The notes below the pieces were generated by a model. The model was not told where the DNA came from. It searched no databases and saw only the letters and a program-made list of their open reading frames with translations. 64,000 bases of DNA, taken from Secundilactobacillus odoratitofui DSM 19909 = JCM 15043. GTDB taxonomy: Bacteria > Bacillota > Bacilli > Lactobacillales > Lactobacillaceae. A program made the translations under genes and the position numbers. Position 1 is the stretch's first letter. Each line of letters starts with the position of its first letter. The stretch lies in assembly GCF_001434895.1 (NCBI RefSeq), contig NZ_AZEE01000028.1, positions 372,502 through 436,501 on the forward strand. The letters run 5' to 3'. Below are positions 1-8,850 of this stretch, in pieces.

Positions 1-1
1 C

Positions 2-643
2 GAAGAACTGTCAGCCTTAAATGACTGGACTAAGGCTCATGATTTAATGGTGATCACGGATGACATTTATGGTCAACTGACTTATAACGGCGCTACCTTT
101 ACCTCAATTGCGCAACTGAGTGATCACTTGGATCCACGGATTGTGATTATCACTGGTGCAAGTAAAACTTATTCCATGACCGGCTGGCGCATGGGCTATG
201 CGATTGCTGATGCAAGCTTAATTAGTAAAATCAGCGCGTTTCTCTCTCATGCAACCGGTAATCCAACTGCAGTTAGTCAATATGCTTTGTTGGAAGCCTT
301 AGCTGGCGAACAAGGCCAAGTCGAATTGATGCGCGAAGCCTTCGAAGACCGCCTCAACACGATTTACCCACTACTCACAGAGATTCCAGGCTTTAGCTTA
401 CCTGTCAAACCACAGGGCGCCTTTTATTTATTCCCTGACGTGAGCGAGGCGTTAAAACTGTCTGGTATCAAAACGACGGGAGAACTTGTCAGTCGGTTGT
501 TAAATGAAGCTCACGTCGCGTTAGTCGATGGCACTGCATTTGGGGTTCAAAATCACGTTCGAATTAGTTACGCAACTGATTTAGCATCATTAAAAACAGC
601 TATGGCTAGAATCAAGGATTTCATGTTACAATTTAAAGACTAA
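2..643 (+). CDS. aspB: Aspartate/aromatic aminotransferase, class I (3' part)
   Basis: This is the C-terminal part of a pyridoxal-phosphate aminotransferase; the reading frame is open to the left edge, so the start lies outside the window. The PLP-lysine motif [13 protein letters not shown] is visible (Lys codon at 164-166), as is the C-terminal Arg in HVRISYA that binds the substrate carboxylate in this fold. The family moves amino groups between aspartate or related amino acids and 2-oxoglutarate in the cytosol. It sits 22 bases upstream of asnS, the aspB-asnS-dnaD order known from other Firmicutes, which supports AspB over other class I members. The exact substrate is inferred from that context. 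Confidence 0.85.
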   Translation, partial: EELSALNDWTKAHDLMVITDDIYGQLTYNGATFTSIAQLSDHLDPRIVIITGASKTYSMTGWRMGYAIADASLISKISAFLSHATGNPTAVSQYALLEALAGEQGQVELMREAFEDRLNTIYPLLTEIPGFSLPVKPQGAFYLFPDVSEALKLSGIKTTGELVSRLLNEAHVALVDGTAFGVQNHVRISYATDLASLKTAMARIKDFMLQFKD

Positions 644-665
644 TCATTTAATTGGGGGTTACATT

Positions 666-1961
666 GTGCAACAGATTAACATCATCGATGCTAAAGACCA
701 CGTTGACGAAAAAGTAAAACTCGGCGTCTGGTTAACAAATAAACGGTCTAGTGGGAAGATTGCCTTCTTACAACTCCGGGACGGGACCGCTTTTTTCCAA
801 GGCGTCGTCCTTAAAAATAACGTGTCAGAAGAAACTTTTGAACTGGCAAAGGAACTCAAACAAGAAACCAGTATGTGGGTCACTGGTGTTATTCACGAAG
901 ACAGTCGTTCAAAGTTCGGCTACGAATTAGCGATTGAATCAATCGAGGTCATTGGTGAGAGCCATGATTACCCAATCACACCTAAGGAACATGGTGTTGA
1001 TTACTTGATGGATCACCGCCACCTTTGGCTTCGTTCTTCACGGCCTCACGCTACCATGGTTATCCGAAACGAGATTATTCGGGCTACCTATGAATTTTAC
1101 AATCAAGAAGGTTTTGTTAAAATCGATGCACCAATCTTAACTGGTAGTGCACCCGAAGGCACGACGGACTTGTTCCATACGGAATACTTCGATCGTGATG
1201 CTTACTTGTCACAATCAGGTCAACTTTACGAAGAAGCTGGCGCAATGGCATTTGATAAGGTCTTCTCCTTTGGCCCAACTTTCCGAGCTGAAAAATCCAA
1301 AACCCGTCGTCATTTAATCGAGTTTTGGATGATTGAACCTGAAATGGCCTTTATGCATCAAGAAGAGAGTCTCGAGATTCAAGAAAAGTACATTGCCTTT
1401 CTGGTTCAAAATGTCATTGACCACTGTGCTGATGCACTTGAAACACTCGGCCGTGATATCGACACCTTGAAGCAATACACCAAATTACCTTATCCTCGAA
1501 TCAGTTATGATGAAGCCATTGAACTGTTGAAAGAAAACGATTTTGACGTTGAATGGGGTGTTGACTTCGGTTCACCAGAAGAAACTTTCTTGGCCGATCA
1601 TTTCAGCCAACCAGTGTTCGTCTTGAACTATCCGAAAGCCATCAAGCCATTCTACATGAAGCCACACCCAACCCGTGAGGACGTCGTGATTTGTGCCGAT
1701 TTATTGGCACCTGAAGGCTACGGCGAAATTATCGGTGGTTCTGAACGGGCAACCGATTATGACTATCTATACGATCAAATTGTCAAAGCTGGCTTAGATC
1801 CAAAGGAATACAGCTGGTACTTAGACCTTCGGCGGTATGGTAGTGTACCTCATTCAGGTTTCGGCCTCGGTCTTGAACGAGCCGTCACTTGGATTACTGG
1901 TGAGGACCACGTTCGTGAGGCAATCCCATTCCCACGTCTGCTTAACCGAATTTACCCGTAA
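666..1961 (+). CDS. asnS: Asparaginyl-tRNA synthetase
   Basis: Class IIb synthetase of 431 residues, the usual length, that charges tRNA-Asn with asparagine. An N-terminal OB-fold anticodon-binding domain (about residues 1-115, with [20 protein letters not shown]) is followed by the catalytic core. Motif 2 ([19 protein letters not shown]) and motif 3 ([15 protein letters not shown]) are clear. The start is GTG at 666, seven bases after a GGGGG stretch. It follows the aminotransferase closely and precedes dnaD, so it is probably cotranscribed with the aminotransferase. Confidence 0.96.
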   Translation: MQQINIIDAKDHVDEKVKLGVWLTNKRSSGKIAFLQLRDGTAFFQGVVLKNNVSEETFELAKELKQETSMWVTGVIHEDSRSKFGYELAIESIEVIGESHDYPITPKEHGVDYLMDHRHLWLRSSRPHATMVIRNEIIRATYEFYNQEGFVKIDAPILTGSAPEGTTDLFHTEYFDRDAYLSQSGQLYEEAGAMAFDKVFSFGPTFRAEKSKTRRHLIEFWMIEPEMAFMHQEESLEIQEKYIAFLVQNVIDHCADALETLGRDIDTLKQYTKLPYPRISYDEAIELLKENDFDVEWGVDFGSPEETFLADHFSQPVFVLNYPKAIKPFYMKPHPTREDVVICADLLAPEGYGEIIGGSERATDYDYLYDQIVKAGLDPKEYSWYLDLRRYGSVPHSGFGLGLERAVTWITGEDHVREAIPFPRLLNRIYP

Positions 1962-1982
1962 ACGACAATTTAAAAACGAATC

Positions 1983-2030
1983 GACAAAACTTCTCCAATC
2001 CTCAACAGAGCGATGGGGAAGTTTCTTGTC
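1983..2030 (+). terminator. Possible weak terminator or processing hairpin after asnS
   Basis: Imperfect inverted repeat: GACAA and ACTTC pair with GAAGT and TTGTC around a 17-base loop, with a poor T tract (TTTCTTGTCTTC). It lies between asnS and dnaD, so it may only partly reduce readthrough. Confidence 0.35.
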
Positions 2031-2075
2031 TTCATTGAATTGTTTATATTTTGTTCAAGAAGGGAGACCGTGACG

Positions 2076-2783
2076 ATGGATGAATTTGCTAAGGCCTTAT
2101 TTAAATCTGGGATTACTTCCGTGCCAACCTTGTTACTCCAGCATTACCGAGAAATTGGGATGACCAACACCGAATTTTTGATTTATCTGCAAATCAAAAG
2201 CTTTAGTGACCGTGGTGTCAGCTTTCCGGCGACCGAAGTACTTGCCAAGTCGGTTGGTGTTTCAGACAACGAACTTTTTCAAACCCTGCATACCATGATT
2301 GCAAAGCATTTAATGCAGATCAATACTGTTCAGCAAAAGGGGCAGCTTGCAAAAGACGCGTATGATTTCAGTCAACTTTACGAAAAATTGTCAACTTATG
2401 TTAGCCAACGGCAACAGCAGCGAGTGGATCAGCAAATTGACACGGATCGTGACGCTATTTTTCAACAGATTGAAGAGGAATTCGGCCGACCACTTTCACC
2501 GATTGAACTTCAAAGTATCTCAAAGTGGCTAGACGAAGACCACTACTCAGCCAGTTTAATTCAATTGGCATTAAAAGAGACCGTTTTAAATCAAGTTTAT
2601 AGTCTCAAATATATGGATCGCATTTTACTTAGCTGGGAGAAAAAACACATTACAACGCCTCAGCAGGTCCAACAAGAACGAGAAAATCGCCAAAAAAAAC
2701 AAGCACCGCAACCAACCCGTTCGAATGGCAATGCACCGTTACCTAAAATTCCAACGTTTAAAATTGACGATAATCGATCTTAA
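2076..2783 (+). CDS. dnaD: DnaD family replication initiation protein
   Basis: 235-residue protein. The N-terminal half is a winged-helix region with a DnaD-like pattern (TEFLIYLQIKSFSDRG, FPATEVLAKSVGVS). The C-terminal half holds the DnaD domain (about residues 125-200: FGRPLSPIELQSISKWLDED and YMDRILLSWEKK), followed by a basic, Gln-rich tail. DnaD helps load the replicative helicase during restart and initiation in Gram-positives. The ATG at 2076 is preferred over an upstream in-frame ATG because AAGAAGGGAG ends nine bases before it. In many relatives nth (endonuclease III) follows dnaD; here a terminator follows instead. Confidence 0.92.
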   Translation: MDEFAKALFKSGITSVPTLLLQHYREIGMTNTEFLIYLQIKSFSDRGVSFPATEVLAKSVGVSDNELFQTLHTMIAKHLMQINTVQQKGQLAKDAYDFSQLYEKLSTYVSQRQQQRVDQQIDTDRDAIFQQIEEEFGRPLSPIELQSISKWLDEDHYSASLIQLALKETVLNQVYSLKYMDRILLSWEKKHITTPQQVQQERENRQKKQAPQPTRSNGNAPLPKIPTFKIDDNRS

Positions 2784-2796
2784 TATTGGTCAACAC

Positions 2797-2847
2797 AAAA
2801 AAGTGTTCGAACCTCCATCAATGAATGGAAGTTCGAACACTTTTTTT
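2797..2847. terminator. Bidirectional rho-independent terminator (dnaD / pbp1A)
   Basis: Long hairpin: arms GTGTTCGAAC and GTTCGAACAC, preceded by six A and followed by seven T, with a small inner TCCAT/ATGGA stem. It serves the convergent dnaD (+) and pbp1A (-) genes. Confidence 0.92.
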
Positions 2848-2876
2848 ATGACAGATTCATGAATCATTAAACTAAA

Positions 2877-5153
2877 TTACTGACTGGACTTAGTGGCTGA
2901 AGAGGACGCCGTAGTGGTACTGCTACTCTTCGTTTCTGTTGAGCTAGCAGAAGTTGCATCACTGCCGCTACCGCTGCCACTGTCACCGCCAGTGGGTTTT
3001 TGTTCCGATGACACACTGGAACTTTCAGTTGAACTCGATGATTCAGATGACGAGTTGGTCGTTGCTTCGTTACTGTTTGATGAATCATTAGCATTGGTAC
3101 TGTTACTGTACGAACTGCTATTGCCATTAGTTGCAGTTGTGCTATCACCAGGATAACCAGAGACATAATATTCTGTTGTCCCGTTTTTCTTGGTTGCAAC
3201 AACGTCAGATGGGGCAGTCCAGTCAGTATTACTTGCTGATTGTTGAACGTAACTCATTTCAGACCGATATATTTCTTGTGCAATCTTAGTTTGCTCTTGC
3301 GTTATATAATGACCCGTCTGGAATTGTTTATCATATCCCGTCCAAATCGAGAGGGAATAGTTCTTAGTATAACCTGTAAACCAAGAATCCATCGCTGCAC
3401 TAGATGGAACGGATGAAGCATAATCATCCGGATAAGCAGTGGTACCAGTCTTACCGGCTTGGTAGAGGCCGGAAATATTAGCTGCGGTACCCGAACCGTT
3501 GGTACTGGTCATCACGCCTTTGAGCATGTTGGTAATCATAAAGGCCGTTGCAGGAGACATTGCCTTCACACCATTACTGCTGTATGAATGTGACTTACCA
3601 TCAGCCGTTACAACTCGATTTAACAAGTGTGGCTTGTAGTAAGTACCACCATTGGCAAATGCCGCGTAGGCCGCTGCTTCTTGCTCGGTTGAGATGTAAA
3701 CGCCAATCCCATTTTGAAGGGTGAGCTTATTACTAAAACTCATCCCGAGGTTACTCATGAACTTAGTTGCCTTACTAATTCCAACTGCGTCCAGGGTCCG
3801 AACAGCTGGGATATTTCGAGATTCTACCAACGCTTTACGCATGGTGATCGTGCCTTCGTGTTGGTTATCAAAGTCATTTAACTCACGCGTGGTGCCAGGA
3901 TAGTAATACGTCGTATCTTGAACCGGTTGGTAAGTTGGGTACTTCAGATACTCAATTGCAGGACCATAATCCATGATTGGCTTTGCGGTCGAACCACTTG
4001 ACCGGTCAGTTTGAACAGCTCGGTTCAAACCGAAGCTGACATTACCAGTCTTTCGACCACCTAACATGGCAACGACTTTCCCATTATTGGGGTTCACCAT
4101 CGTTGCACCAACTTGAAATTTATTACTTGGGTAAGCAACGTAATTGCTACTATTAGCAATGCTATATAAATGCTTTTGGGCTGACATATCAAGGTTCGTG
4201 TAAACCCGCAGACCATCCGTATTGGTATTATAGCCATCTGCGGTTAACTCTGAGTAAACCTGCTTAAGATATGAATCAATATATTTTTGATTGGTTAAGT
4301 TAATCGTGCTAACCGGATGGGTTTTAGCTAGTCCAGATTTAACGCTAGTTGCTTTAGCAGTTGCGGCTTGGGCCGAAGTGATCTGTTTGTTTTGAACCAT
4401 GGCACTGAGCACTTGATCTCGCCGATATTTCGCGTACTTTGGGTGGTGAATCGGATCATAATCAGTTGGGCTCTGTGGCATTCCGGCTAACATAGCTAAT
4501 TGTTGCAAGGACAAATGTGACAGCGACTTACCGTAGTAATAGTGGGCCGCCGTTTGCATGCCATACACGCCATTTCCCATGTAAACCTTGTTAATGTAAA
4601 ATTCCAAAATTTGTTGTTTGCTGTACTTTTGTTCAACCTTGATGGCCAACCAAGCTTCTTGGGCTTTACGCTTCAAAGTTTGATCAGACTTGGCCGTTGA
4701 AAAGACTGAGAGTTTAACTAACTGTTGGGTCAACGTACTCCCACCTTGAAGACCAAGTGACGAACCGGTAAAGTTGGCAAACGCAGCGCCCATAATTCGA
4801 ATGGGGTCCACCCCGTGATGCTTGTAGAAACGGCGGTCTTCAATGGAAACCACGGCCGATTTCAAAGTTGACGGAATATTTTTAGATTTCACATAATCGC
4901 GGTTTTGTGCACCCAAACGAGAAATCACGTTATTCTTATTGTCATAAACCTTCGTTGAGGTATCGCTTTCGAGTGAAGATTGTGTGATGTTTGGTGCCCC
5001 CTGAGCATAGTAGAAGAAGATACCAGCGCCCAGTAAAATCGCAGCGAGAAAAAGTCCTAAGAACCAAGTGAAGATGCGACGGAAATAATGATGTTGTCGT
5101 GGACTTTTTCGCCGTGCGGAACGTGTCTGAGGATCAGATTGATTGCTTGACAT
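2877..5153 (-). CDS. pbp1A: Class A penicillin-binding protein 1A
   Basis: Bifunctional peptidoglycan synthase of 758 residues. A basic cytoplasmic N-terminus leads into one membrane anchor (about 27-49). The GT51 glycosyltransferase domain has its catalytic Glu105 in SIEDRRFYKHHG, and the transpeptidase domain has the S388-T-A-K391, S445-R-N and K568-T-G motifs. The protein ends in about 75 Ser/Thr/Gly/Asn-rich residues, probably an extracellular linker or wall-spanning tail. recU lies upstream on the same strand with a short gap, the conserved recU-pbp1A pair. The start has an AAGGAG site just upstream. Confidence 0.95.
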   Translation of the reverse strand: MSSNQSDPQTRSARRKSPRQHHYFRRIFTWFLGLFLAAILLGAGIFFYYAQGAPNITQSSLESDTSTKVYDNKNNVISRLGAQNRDYVKSKNIPSTLKSAVVSIEDRRFYKHHGVDPIRIMGAAFANFTGSSLGLQGGSTLTQQLVKLSVFSTAKSDQTLKRKAQEAWLAIKVEQKYSKQQILEFYINKVYMGNGVYGMQTAAHYYYGKSLSHLSLQQLAMLAGMPQSPTDYDPIHHPKYAKYRRDQVLSAMVQNKQITSAQAATAKATSVKSGLAKTHPVSTINLTNQKYIDSYLKQVYSELTADGYNTNTDGLRVYTNLDMSAQKHLYSIANSSNYVAYPSNKFQVGATMVNPNNGKVVAMLGGRKTGNVSFGLNRAVQTDRSSGSTAKPIMDYGPAIEYLKYPTYQPVQDTTYYYPGTTRELNDFDNQHEGTITMRKALVESRNIPAVRTLDAVGISKATKFMSNLGMSFSNKLTLQNGIGVYISTEQEAAAYAAFANGGTYYKPHLLNRVVTADGKSHSYSSNGVKAMSPATAFMITNMLKGVMTSTNGSGTAANISGLYQAGKTGTTAYPDDYASSVPSSAAMDSWFTGYTKNYSLSIWTGYDKQFQTGHYITQEQTKIAQEIYRSEMSYVQQSASNTDWTAPSDVVATKKNGTTEYYVSGYPGDSTTATNGNSSSYSNSTNANDSSNSNEATTNSSSESSSSTESSSVSSEQKPTGGDSGSGSGSDATSASSTETKSSSTTTASSSATKSSQ

Positions 5154-5177
5154 AGATAGACTCCTTTGATTAAGGCG

Positions 5178-5783
5178 TTAAATAAGTTGATCAACAGCGT
5201 CAAGATACGCGATTAATGGATTAAGTTGATACTTGACTGAAATCGCTCGTTGTTGAAAAACGGACATTGGAATGGACTTGCGACCATTCGCGGTGTTTTG
5301 TTGATCCCAATATGAAATCAAATCGCTCGCCTTTAGTAGGTAGAGTTGATCAAGGCTAACGAACTTAATTAACCCAAAACAAATTCCGCCTTGCTTTAAA
5401 CATTGACGCATGTGGTCTACTTGATGCTGATGGAAATTGTCTAAGGGAAACCGGGTTGTTTCCTTAGTCTCCTTGGCATCAAAATCGATATACCGGCCAC
5501 GATAAATCCCGTTATAGTCGGTTGTTGAGGCTTGACGAAAATAGGCTTCCCGAATCACGGCCGCACTACGTTTAGGGTAGTCGACTTTTACAATTTGAAT
5601 TGGTGTCGGTTTCTTATGAATGACTGCTATATCATGTGCGAGATAATATTGATTGCTTTCGTTAATTTCTTGTTCAAGCGTCATACCGCGACCACCATGA
5701 GTGGTCACCCGTGATTTGATGGTTGGTCCACCAGCTATATCAGAAGGTTGATACCGCATTCCGTTGGGATAATGGATTGTCAT
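5178..5783 (-). CDS. recU: Holliday junction resolvase RecU
   Basis: 201-residue cytosolic endonuclease that resolves Holliday junctions in Gram-positive recombination and chromosome segregation. It begins MTIHYPNG, as in typical RecU proteins, and shows the nuclease-fold block with GIYRGRYIDFDAKET (the acidic and Lys metal-site residues) and HQVDHMRQCLKQGGICF. The ATG at 5783 is chosen because family members start there and AAAAGAGATGA lies upstream; an ATG four codons earlier would place that site over the start. It is the first gene of the recU-pbp1A operon and is divergent from ypsA. Confidence 0.94.
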   Translation of the reverse strand: MTIHYPNGMRYQPSDIAGGPTIKSRVTTHGGRGMTLEQEINESNQYYLAHDIAVIHKKPTPIQIVKVDYPKRSAAVIREAYFRQASTTDYNGIYRGRYIDFDAKETKETTRFPLDNFHQHQVDHMRQCLKQGGICFGLIKFVSLDQLYLLKASDLISYWDQQNTANGRKSIPMSVFQQRAISVKYQLNPLIAYLDAVDQLI

Positions 5784-5845
5784 TGGCTGGATCATCTCTT
5801 TTCTATAGTAAAGTGTTGAAAAAAAGTGTTTACCCAGTTAGTGTT

Positions 5846-5854
5846 ATTATACCA
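5846..5854 (-). promoter_or_regulatory. Extended -10 promoter element for recU-pbp1A
   Basis: On the minus strand the sequence reads TGGTATAAT, a good extended -10 box about 65 bases before the recU start. No convincing -35 was found. It lies in the divergent recU/ypsA spacer. Confidence 0.5.
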
Positions 5855-5935
5855 AGTTGGCACACGAATAAAAACTGGGAATCTTCACAGAACACTCATG
5901 GTTGAAATGATACCACAAAAAGGAGGGACGTAAAC

Positions 5936-6508
5936 ATGCAACGTGTATGGATCACTGGTTATCGTGCATTTGAATTAGGTGTTTGGTCTGATAAAGAACC
6001 AAAATTTAAAGTTATTTCATACGCCTTAGAACGGCTCCTTAAACAAGCACTAGAAGAGGGGCTGACCTGGGTGATCACAGGCGGTCAAATGGGTATTGAA
6101 CAGTGGGCCGCCCAAACGGCCCTTAAACTCAAGGCGGATTATCCGGAACTCAAAGTGGCCATGATGACACCTTTTACCGACTTTGGTAGCCAGTGGAAGG
6201 ACGAAAACCGAACTAACTTGAGTCTCTTAACCAGCCAGGTTGATTTTACGGCAAGTGTGAGTGATCACGGTTACAGCTCACCGCAACAATTAAGAAATTA
6301 CCAAGAATTCATGTTATCTCATACCGATGGTGCTATTTTAGTATACGATGTAGACAACGAAGGCAAATCGCGGTACGATTATGATGCGCTGATGAAGTGG
6401 CAAGAACAGCATGCTGATTATGCTGTTACAATTGTTGACTTTGATCAATTGCAGGAATTTTCGTATGAATTTGAAGAAAATTCAAAAAGGGGTTTCAATT
6501 CAAACTAA
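5936..6508 (+). CDS. ypsA: YpsA family SLOG-domain protein (DUF1273)
   Basis: 190-residue cytosolic protein of the YpsA family, a Rossmann-like SLOG fold related to DprA and lysine decarboxylase-like proteins that binds nucleotide-type ligands. It begins RVWITGYRAFELG and has the loop VITGGQMGIEQWAA. In B. subtilis YpsA has been tied to cell-division control together with GpsB, and here gpsB follows 53 bases downstream. A strong AAGGAGGG site at 5921-5928 fixes the start. The biochemical activity is unknown. Confidence 0.88.
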   Translation: MQRVWITGYRAFELGVWSDKEPKFKVISYALERLLKQALEEGLTWVITGGQMGIEQWAAQTALKLKADYPELKVAMMTPFTDFGSQWKDENRTNLSLLTSQVDFTASVSDHGYSSPQQLRNYQEFMLSHTDGAILVYDVDNEGKSRYDYDALMKWQEQHADYAVTIVDFDQLQEFSYEFEENSKRGFNSN

Positions 6509-6561
6509 AATTTGGTAACATCTTAAATGTTGGTGTTCAACAAATGATGAGGTGTATTTAA

Positions 6562-6909
6562 ATGGCAACCATTAATTTTAATCCTAAAGACATCTTACAA
6601 AAAGAATTTCGGCAAAAGATGCGGGGCTATGATCCTGCTGATGTTGATAGCTTTTTGGACAATGTTATTAAGGACTACGAAACGTTTACGAAGGAGAATC
6701 AGCACCTCCAAGACGAGAATGAACGTTTACGTGCAAAGGTCGATGAACTAACGAAACAACTTTCCGTTGGTGGTCCAACCGTCGCGCAACCTAGCCAACC
6801 GGCTAATAACGTGACCAACATGGACATTTTAAAACGACTTTCTAATCTAGAACGTCACGTCTTTGGTTCTCAATTAGACAGTGGTGCGAATGCATCTCAC
6901 CGTCTTTAA
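6562..6909 (+). CDS. gpsB: Cell division protein GpsB
   Basis: 115-residue DivIVA-like protein that links cell-wall synthases (including PBP1A) to the division machinery at the membrane. The N-terminal lipid-binding module ([20 protein letters not shown], then [14 protein letters not shown]) is typical. A coiled coil covers about residues 38-66, a Gln/Pro/Asn linker follows, and the C-terminal helix [16 protein letters not shown] is the trimerisation segment. It sits between ypsA and rnpB, as in other Firmicutes. Confidence 0.95.
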   Translation: MATINFNPKDILQKEFRQKMRGYDPADVDSFLDNVIKDYETFTKENQHLQDENERLRAKVDELTKQLSVGGPTVAQPSQPANNVTNMDILKRLSNLERHVFGSQLDSGANASHRL

Positions 6910-6924
6910 ACAATGTGATAGTAA

Positions 6925-7322
6925 CTTGTAAATTTCGGGTAATCGCGGTCGGCTTATGTCGGCTGAGGAAAGTCCATGCTCGCACAAGCTGCGATGCTTG
7001 TAGTGTTCGTGCTCGGTGAAAAAATAAGCCGGGGGACTTCGCAAGAAGTTACGGCGGGAGAACGCGCTAAGGTTTCGGCTACGCGTTAATATCCCTGAAA
7101 AGTGCCACAGCGACGATGACGTATTCGGAAACGGGTGCGGTGGAACGTTGGTAAACCCCTCGAGCGGGCAACCCAAACTACGGTAGGGGCGCTTCACTTC
7201 TGGAATTGAACTAAAAGTGGGGGGAGAGTTTTACTCTCGAGATAGATGATTACCGCTTACCTGAGCTGTCCCTGACACTTAGGTAAGTACGGAACATGGC
7301 TTATAGAAATTTACAGTTCAGG
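6925..7322 (+). ncRNA. rnpB: RNase P RNA, Bacillus type (class B)
   Basis: The catalytic RNA of RNase P, which matures tRNA 5' ends. Recognised by the universal blocks TTTCGGGTAATCGC (P4 5' side), GAGGAAAGTCCATGCTCGCAC, GTGCCACAGCGACGA, GTAAACCCCTCGAGCG, AGATAGATGATTACCGC and ACATGGCTTATAGAA (P4 3' side). Its layout matches the B. subtilis B-type RNA. The ends are approximate: the 5' end is placed near the AACTTGTAAATT that pairs with AATTTACAGTT at the 3' end. It is placed between gpsB and the rRNA methyltransferase, as in relatives. Confidence 0.95.
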
Positions 7323-7325
7323 ATT

Positions 7326-7353
7326 GGTGAGAGGTGACTCTCACCTTTTTTTT
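7326..7353 (+). terminator. Terminator of rnpB
   Basis: Perfect 8-bp stem GGTGAGAG / CTCTCACC with a GTGA loop followed by eight T, directly after the RNase P RNA. Confidence 0.93.
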
Positions 7354-7425
7354 GCAATTAAACTGGGGTGTCCGTTTCACGACATCTAATTTAAAACCGT
7401 TTCAGTCAATAGAAAGAGGCAAACA

Positions 7426-8550
7426 ATGGCTAAATATCAATTATACGCTGCAACAGCAAGTGGGCTTGAAGCACTCGCTGGTCAAGAATTACGTGATTTA
7501 GGTTATGACGTTCAGGTTGAAAATGGCCGGATCTTATTTGAAGGTGACATGACGGATATTTTAAAGGCCAATTTGTGGTTACGAACCGCCGATCGAATCA
7601 AAATCATTTTAAAAACCTTTAAAGCCACCACCTTTGATGATATTTTCGACACCATCAGTGCTATGGATTGGGATCAGTGGTTACCCATGGATGCCAAATT
7701 CCCAGTCAATGGGCGCTCAAAAAACTCCAAGCTCTTTAGTGTCCCAGATATTCAGGCTGTGACCAAAAAGGCCATCGTGAGTGAAATGGCAGCAGCTTAC
7801 CATCGTAAATCACGTTTTCCAGAAACTGGCGCTTTGTTCTCCCTTGAAATTGCATTGAACAAGGACGTGGCCACTTTAACGCTTGATACAACGGGCGACA
7901 GTTTATTCAAACGAGGCTATCGTCAAGAAAAAGGGGCTGCACCGCTAAAGGAAAACTTTGCAGCAGCGTTAATACAACTCACTAACTGGCACACTGATAT
8001 GCCTTTCATTGACCCCATGTGTGGTTCAGGCACCTTGCCAATCGAAGCCGCTTTAATGGCTCACAACGTGGCACCAGGCATTAACCGCCACTTTTCGTGT
8101 GAAGCATGGCATCCTGATAACTTAAAACAATCCGAAGCGCTTAAAGCAGAGGCTAAGACGCACCAGATCGACGGTGAGTTTGACATTAGTGGCTTTGATA
8201 TTGACGGGAGTATGATCGATATCGCTAAACTAAATGCAAATGGTGCTGGCGTACTGCATGACATTAACTTCAAACAAATTGCCGTCAAGGATTTTACAAC
8301 TGATAAGCGTGACGGTGTCATCATCGTGAACCCACCTTACGGGAAACGAATGGGTGATCAAAAGAGCGTCCGTAAACTTTACGAACAGATGGGACAAGTC
8401 TTCAAGCCTTTAACCAGCTGGTCAAAGTATTTCTTAACTGCTGACCTACAATTTGAGACATTTTATGGTGAAAAGGCCACTAAGCGCAGAAAACTCTATA
8501 ACGGGGCATTGAGAACCGATTATTTCCAGTACTGGGCATCAAACCGTTAA
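7426..8550 (+). CDS. THUMP-domain rRNA (guanine-N2)-methyltransferase, RlmL/YpsC type
   Basis: 374-residue SAM-dependent RNA methyltransferase. The N-terminal THUMP RNA-binding domain (about 1-160) is followed by a Rossmann-fold domain with the N-methyltransferase signature IIVNPPYGKRMG and the SAM-binding segment FIDPMCGSGTLPIEAALMA. The family modifies guanine N2 of 23S rRNA (RlmL N-terminal half, or YpsC). It follows rnpB, as ypsC does in Bacillus. The start has GAGG six bases upstream. Confidence 0.9.
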   Translation: MAKYQLYAATASGLEALAGQELRDLGYDVQVENGRILFEGDMTDILKANLWLRTADRIKIILKTFKATTFDDIFDTISAMDWDQWLPMDAKFPVNGRSKNSKLFSVPDIQAVTKKAIVSEMAAAYHRKSRFPETGALFSLEIALNKDVATLTLDTTGDSLFKRGYRQEKGAAPLKENFAAALIQLTNWHTDMPFIDPMCGSGTLPIEAALMAHNVAPGINRHFSCEAWHPDNLKQSEALKAEAKTHQIDGEFDISGFDIDGSMIDIAKLNANGAGVLHDINFKQIAVKDFTTDKRDGVIIVNPPYGKRMGDQKSVRKLYEQMGQVFKPLTSWSKYFLTADLQFETFYGEKATKRRKLYNGALRTDYFQYWASNR

Positions 8551-8587
8551 TTCGTATTACCAAAAACAATTTAATGATCGATTTAAG

Positions 8588-8624
8588 ACACGTATTTCAG
8601 TTAAATGGAAATGCGTGTTTTTTT
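8588..8624 (+). terminator. Terminator after the rRNA methyltransferase gene
   Basis: 11-bp hairpin (ACACGTATTTC / GAAATGCGTGT, one G-T pair) followed by a run of T. The rest of the 300-base gap to the ammonium transporter (8625-8850) shows no ORF; it presumably holds the amt promoter, but no clear -35/-10 pair was found. Confidence 0.9.
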
Positions 8625-8850
8625 ACCAAAAATACTCAAAATAATGTGTCTAGTTCCATTTTCATGTTCTAAAACCTAACATGAAGATGATGATCATCAA
8701 AATTTATTTCAAGTTAAACGGCCGAAACCAGGCCTTGTTTACAAGTCAACACCATCTAAAAAGTCGCCTTACATCACATAAATATTGCTAGTACAGACTT
8801 TAAAGACGTGTTAGAATTCGTAACATAAATTAAAGAGAGAAGTGGATGCA

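Noticed and set aside
2893-3156. 87-residue plus-strand ORF opposite the pbp1A 3' end
   Set aside because: It is the antisense of the low-complexity Ser/Thr-rich tail, which gives long Leu/Val-rich frames by codon bias.
6874-7197. 107-residue minus-strand ORF over rnpB
   Set aside because: It lies across the RNase P RNA, whose conserved structure explains the sequence.
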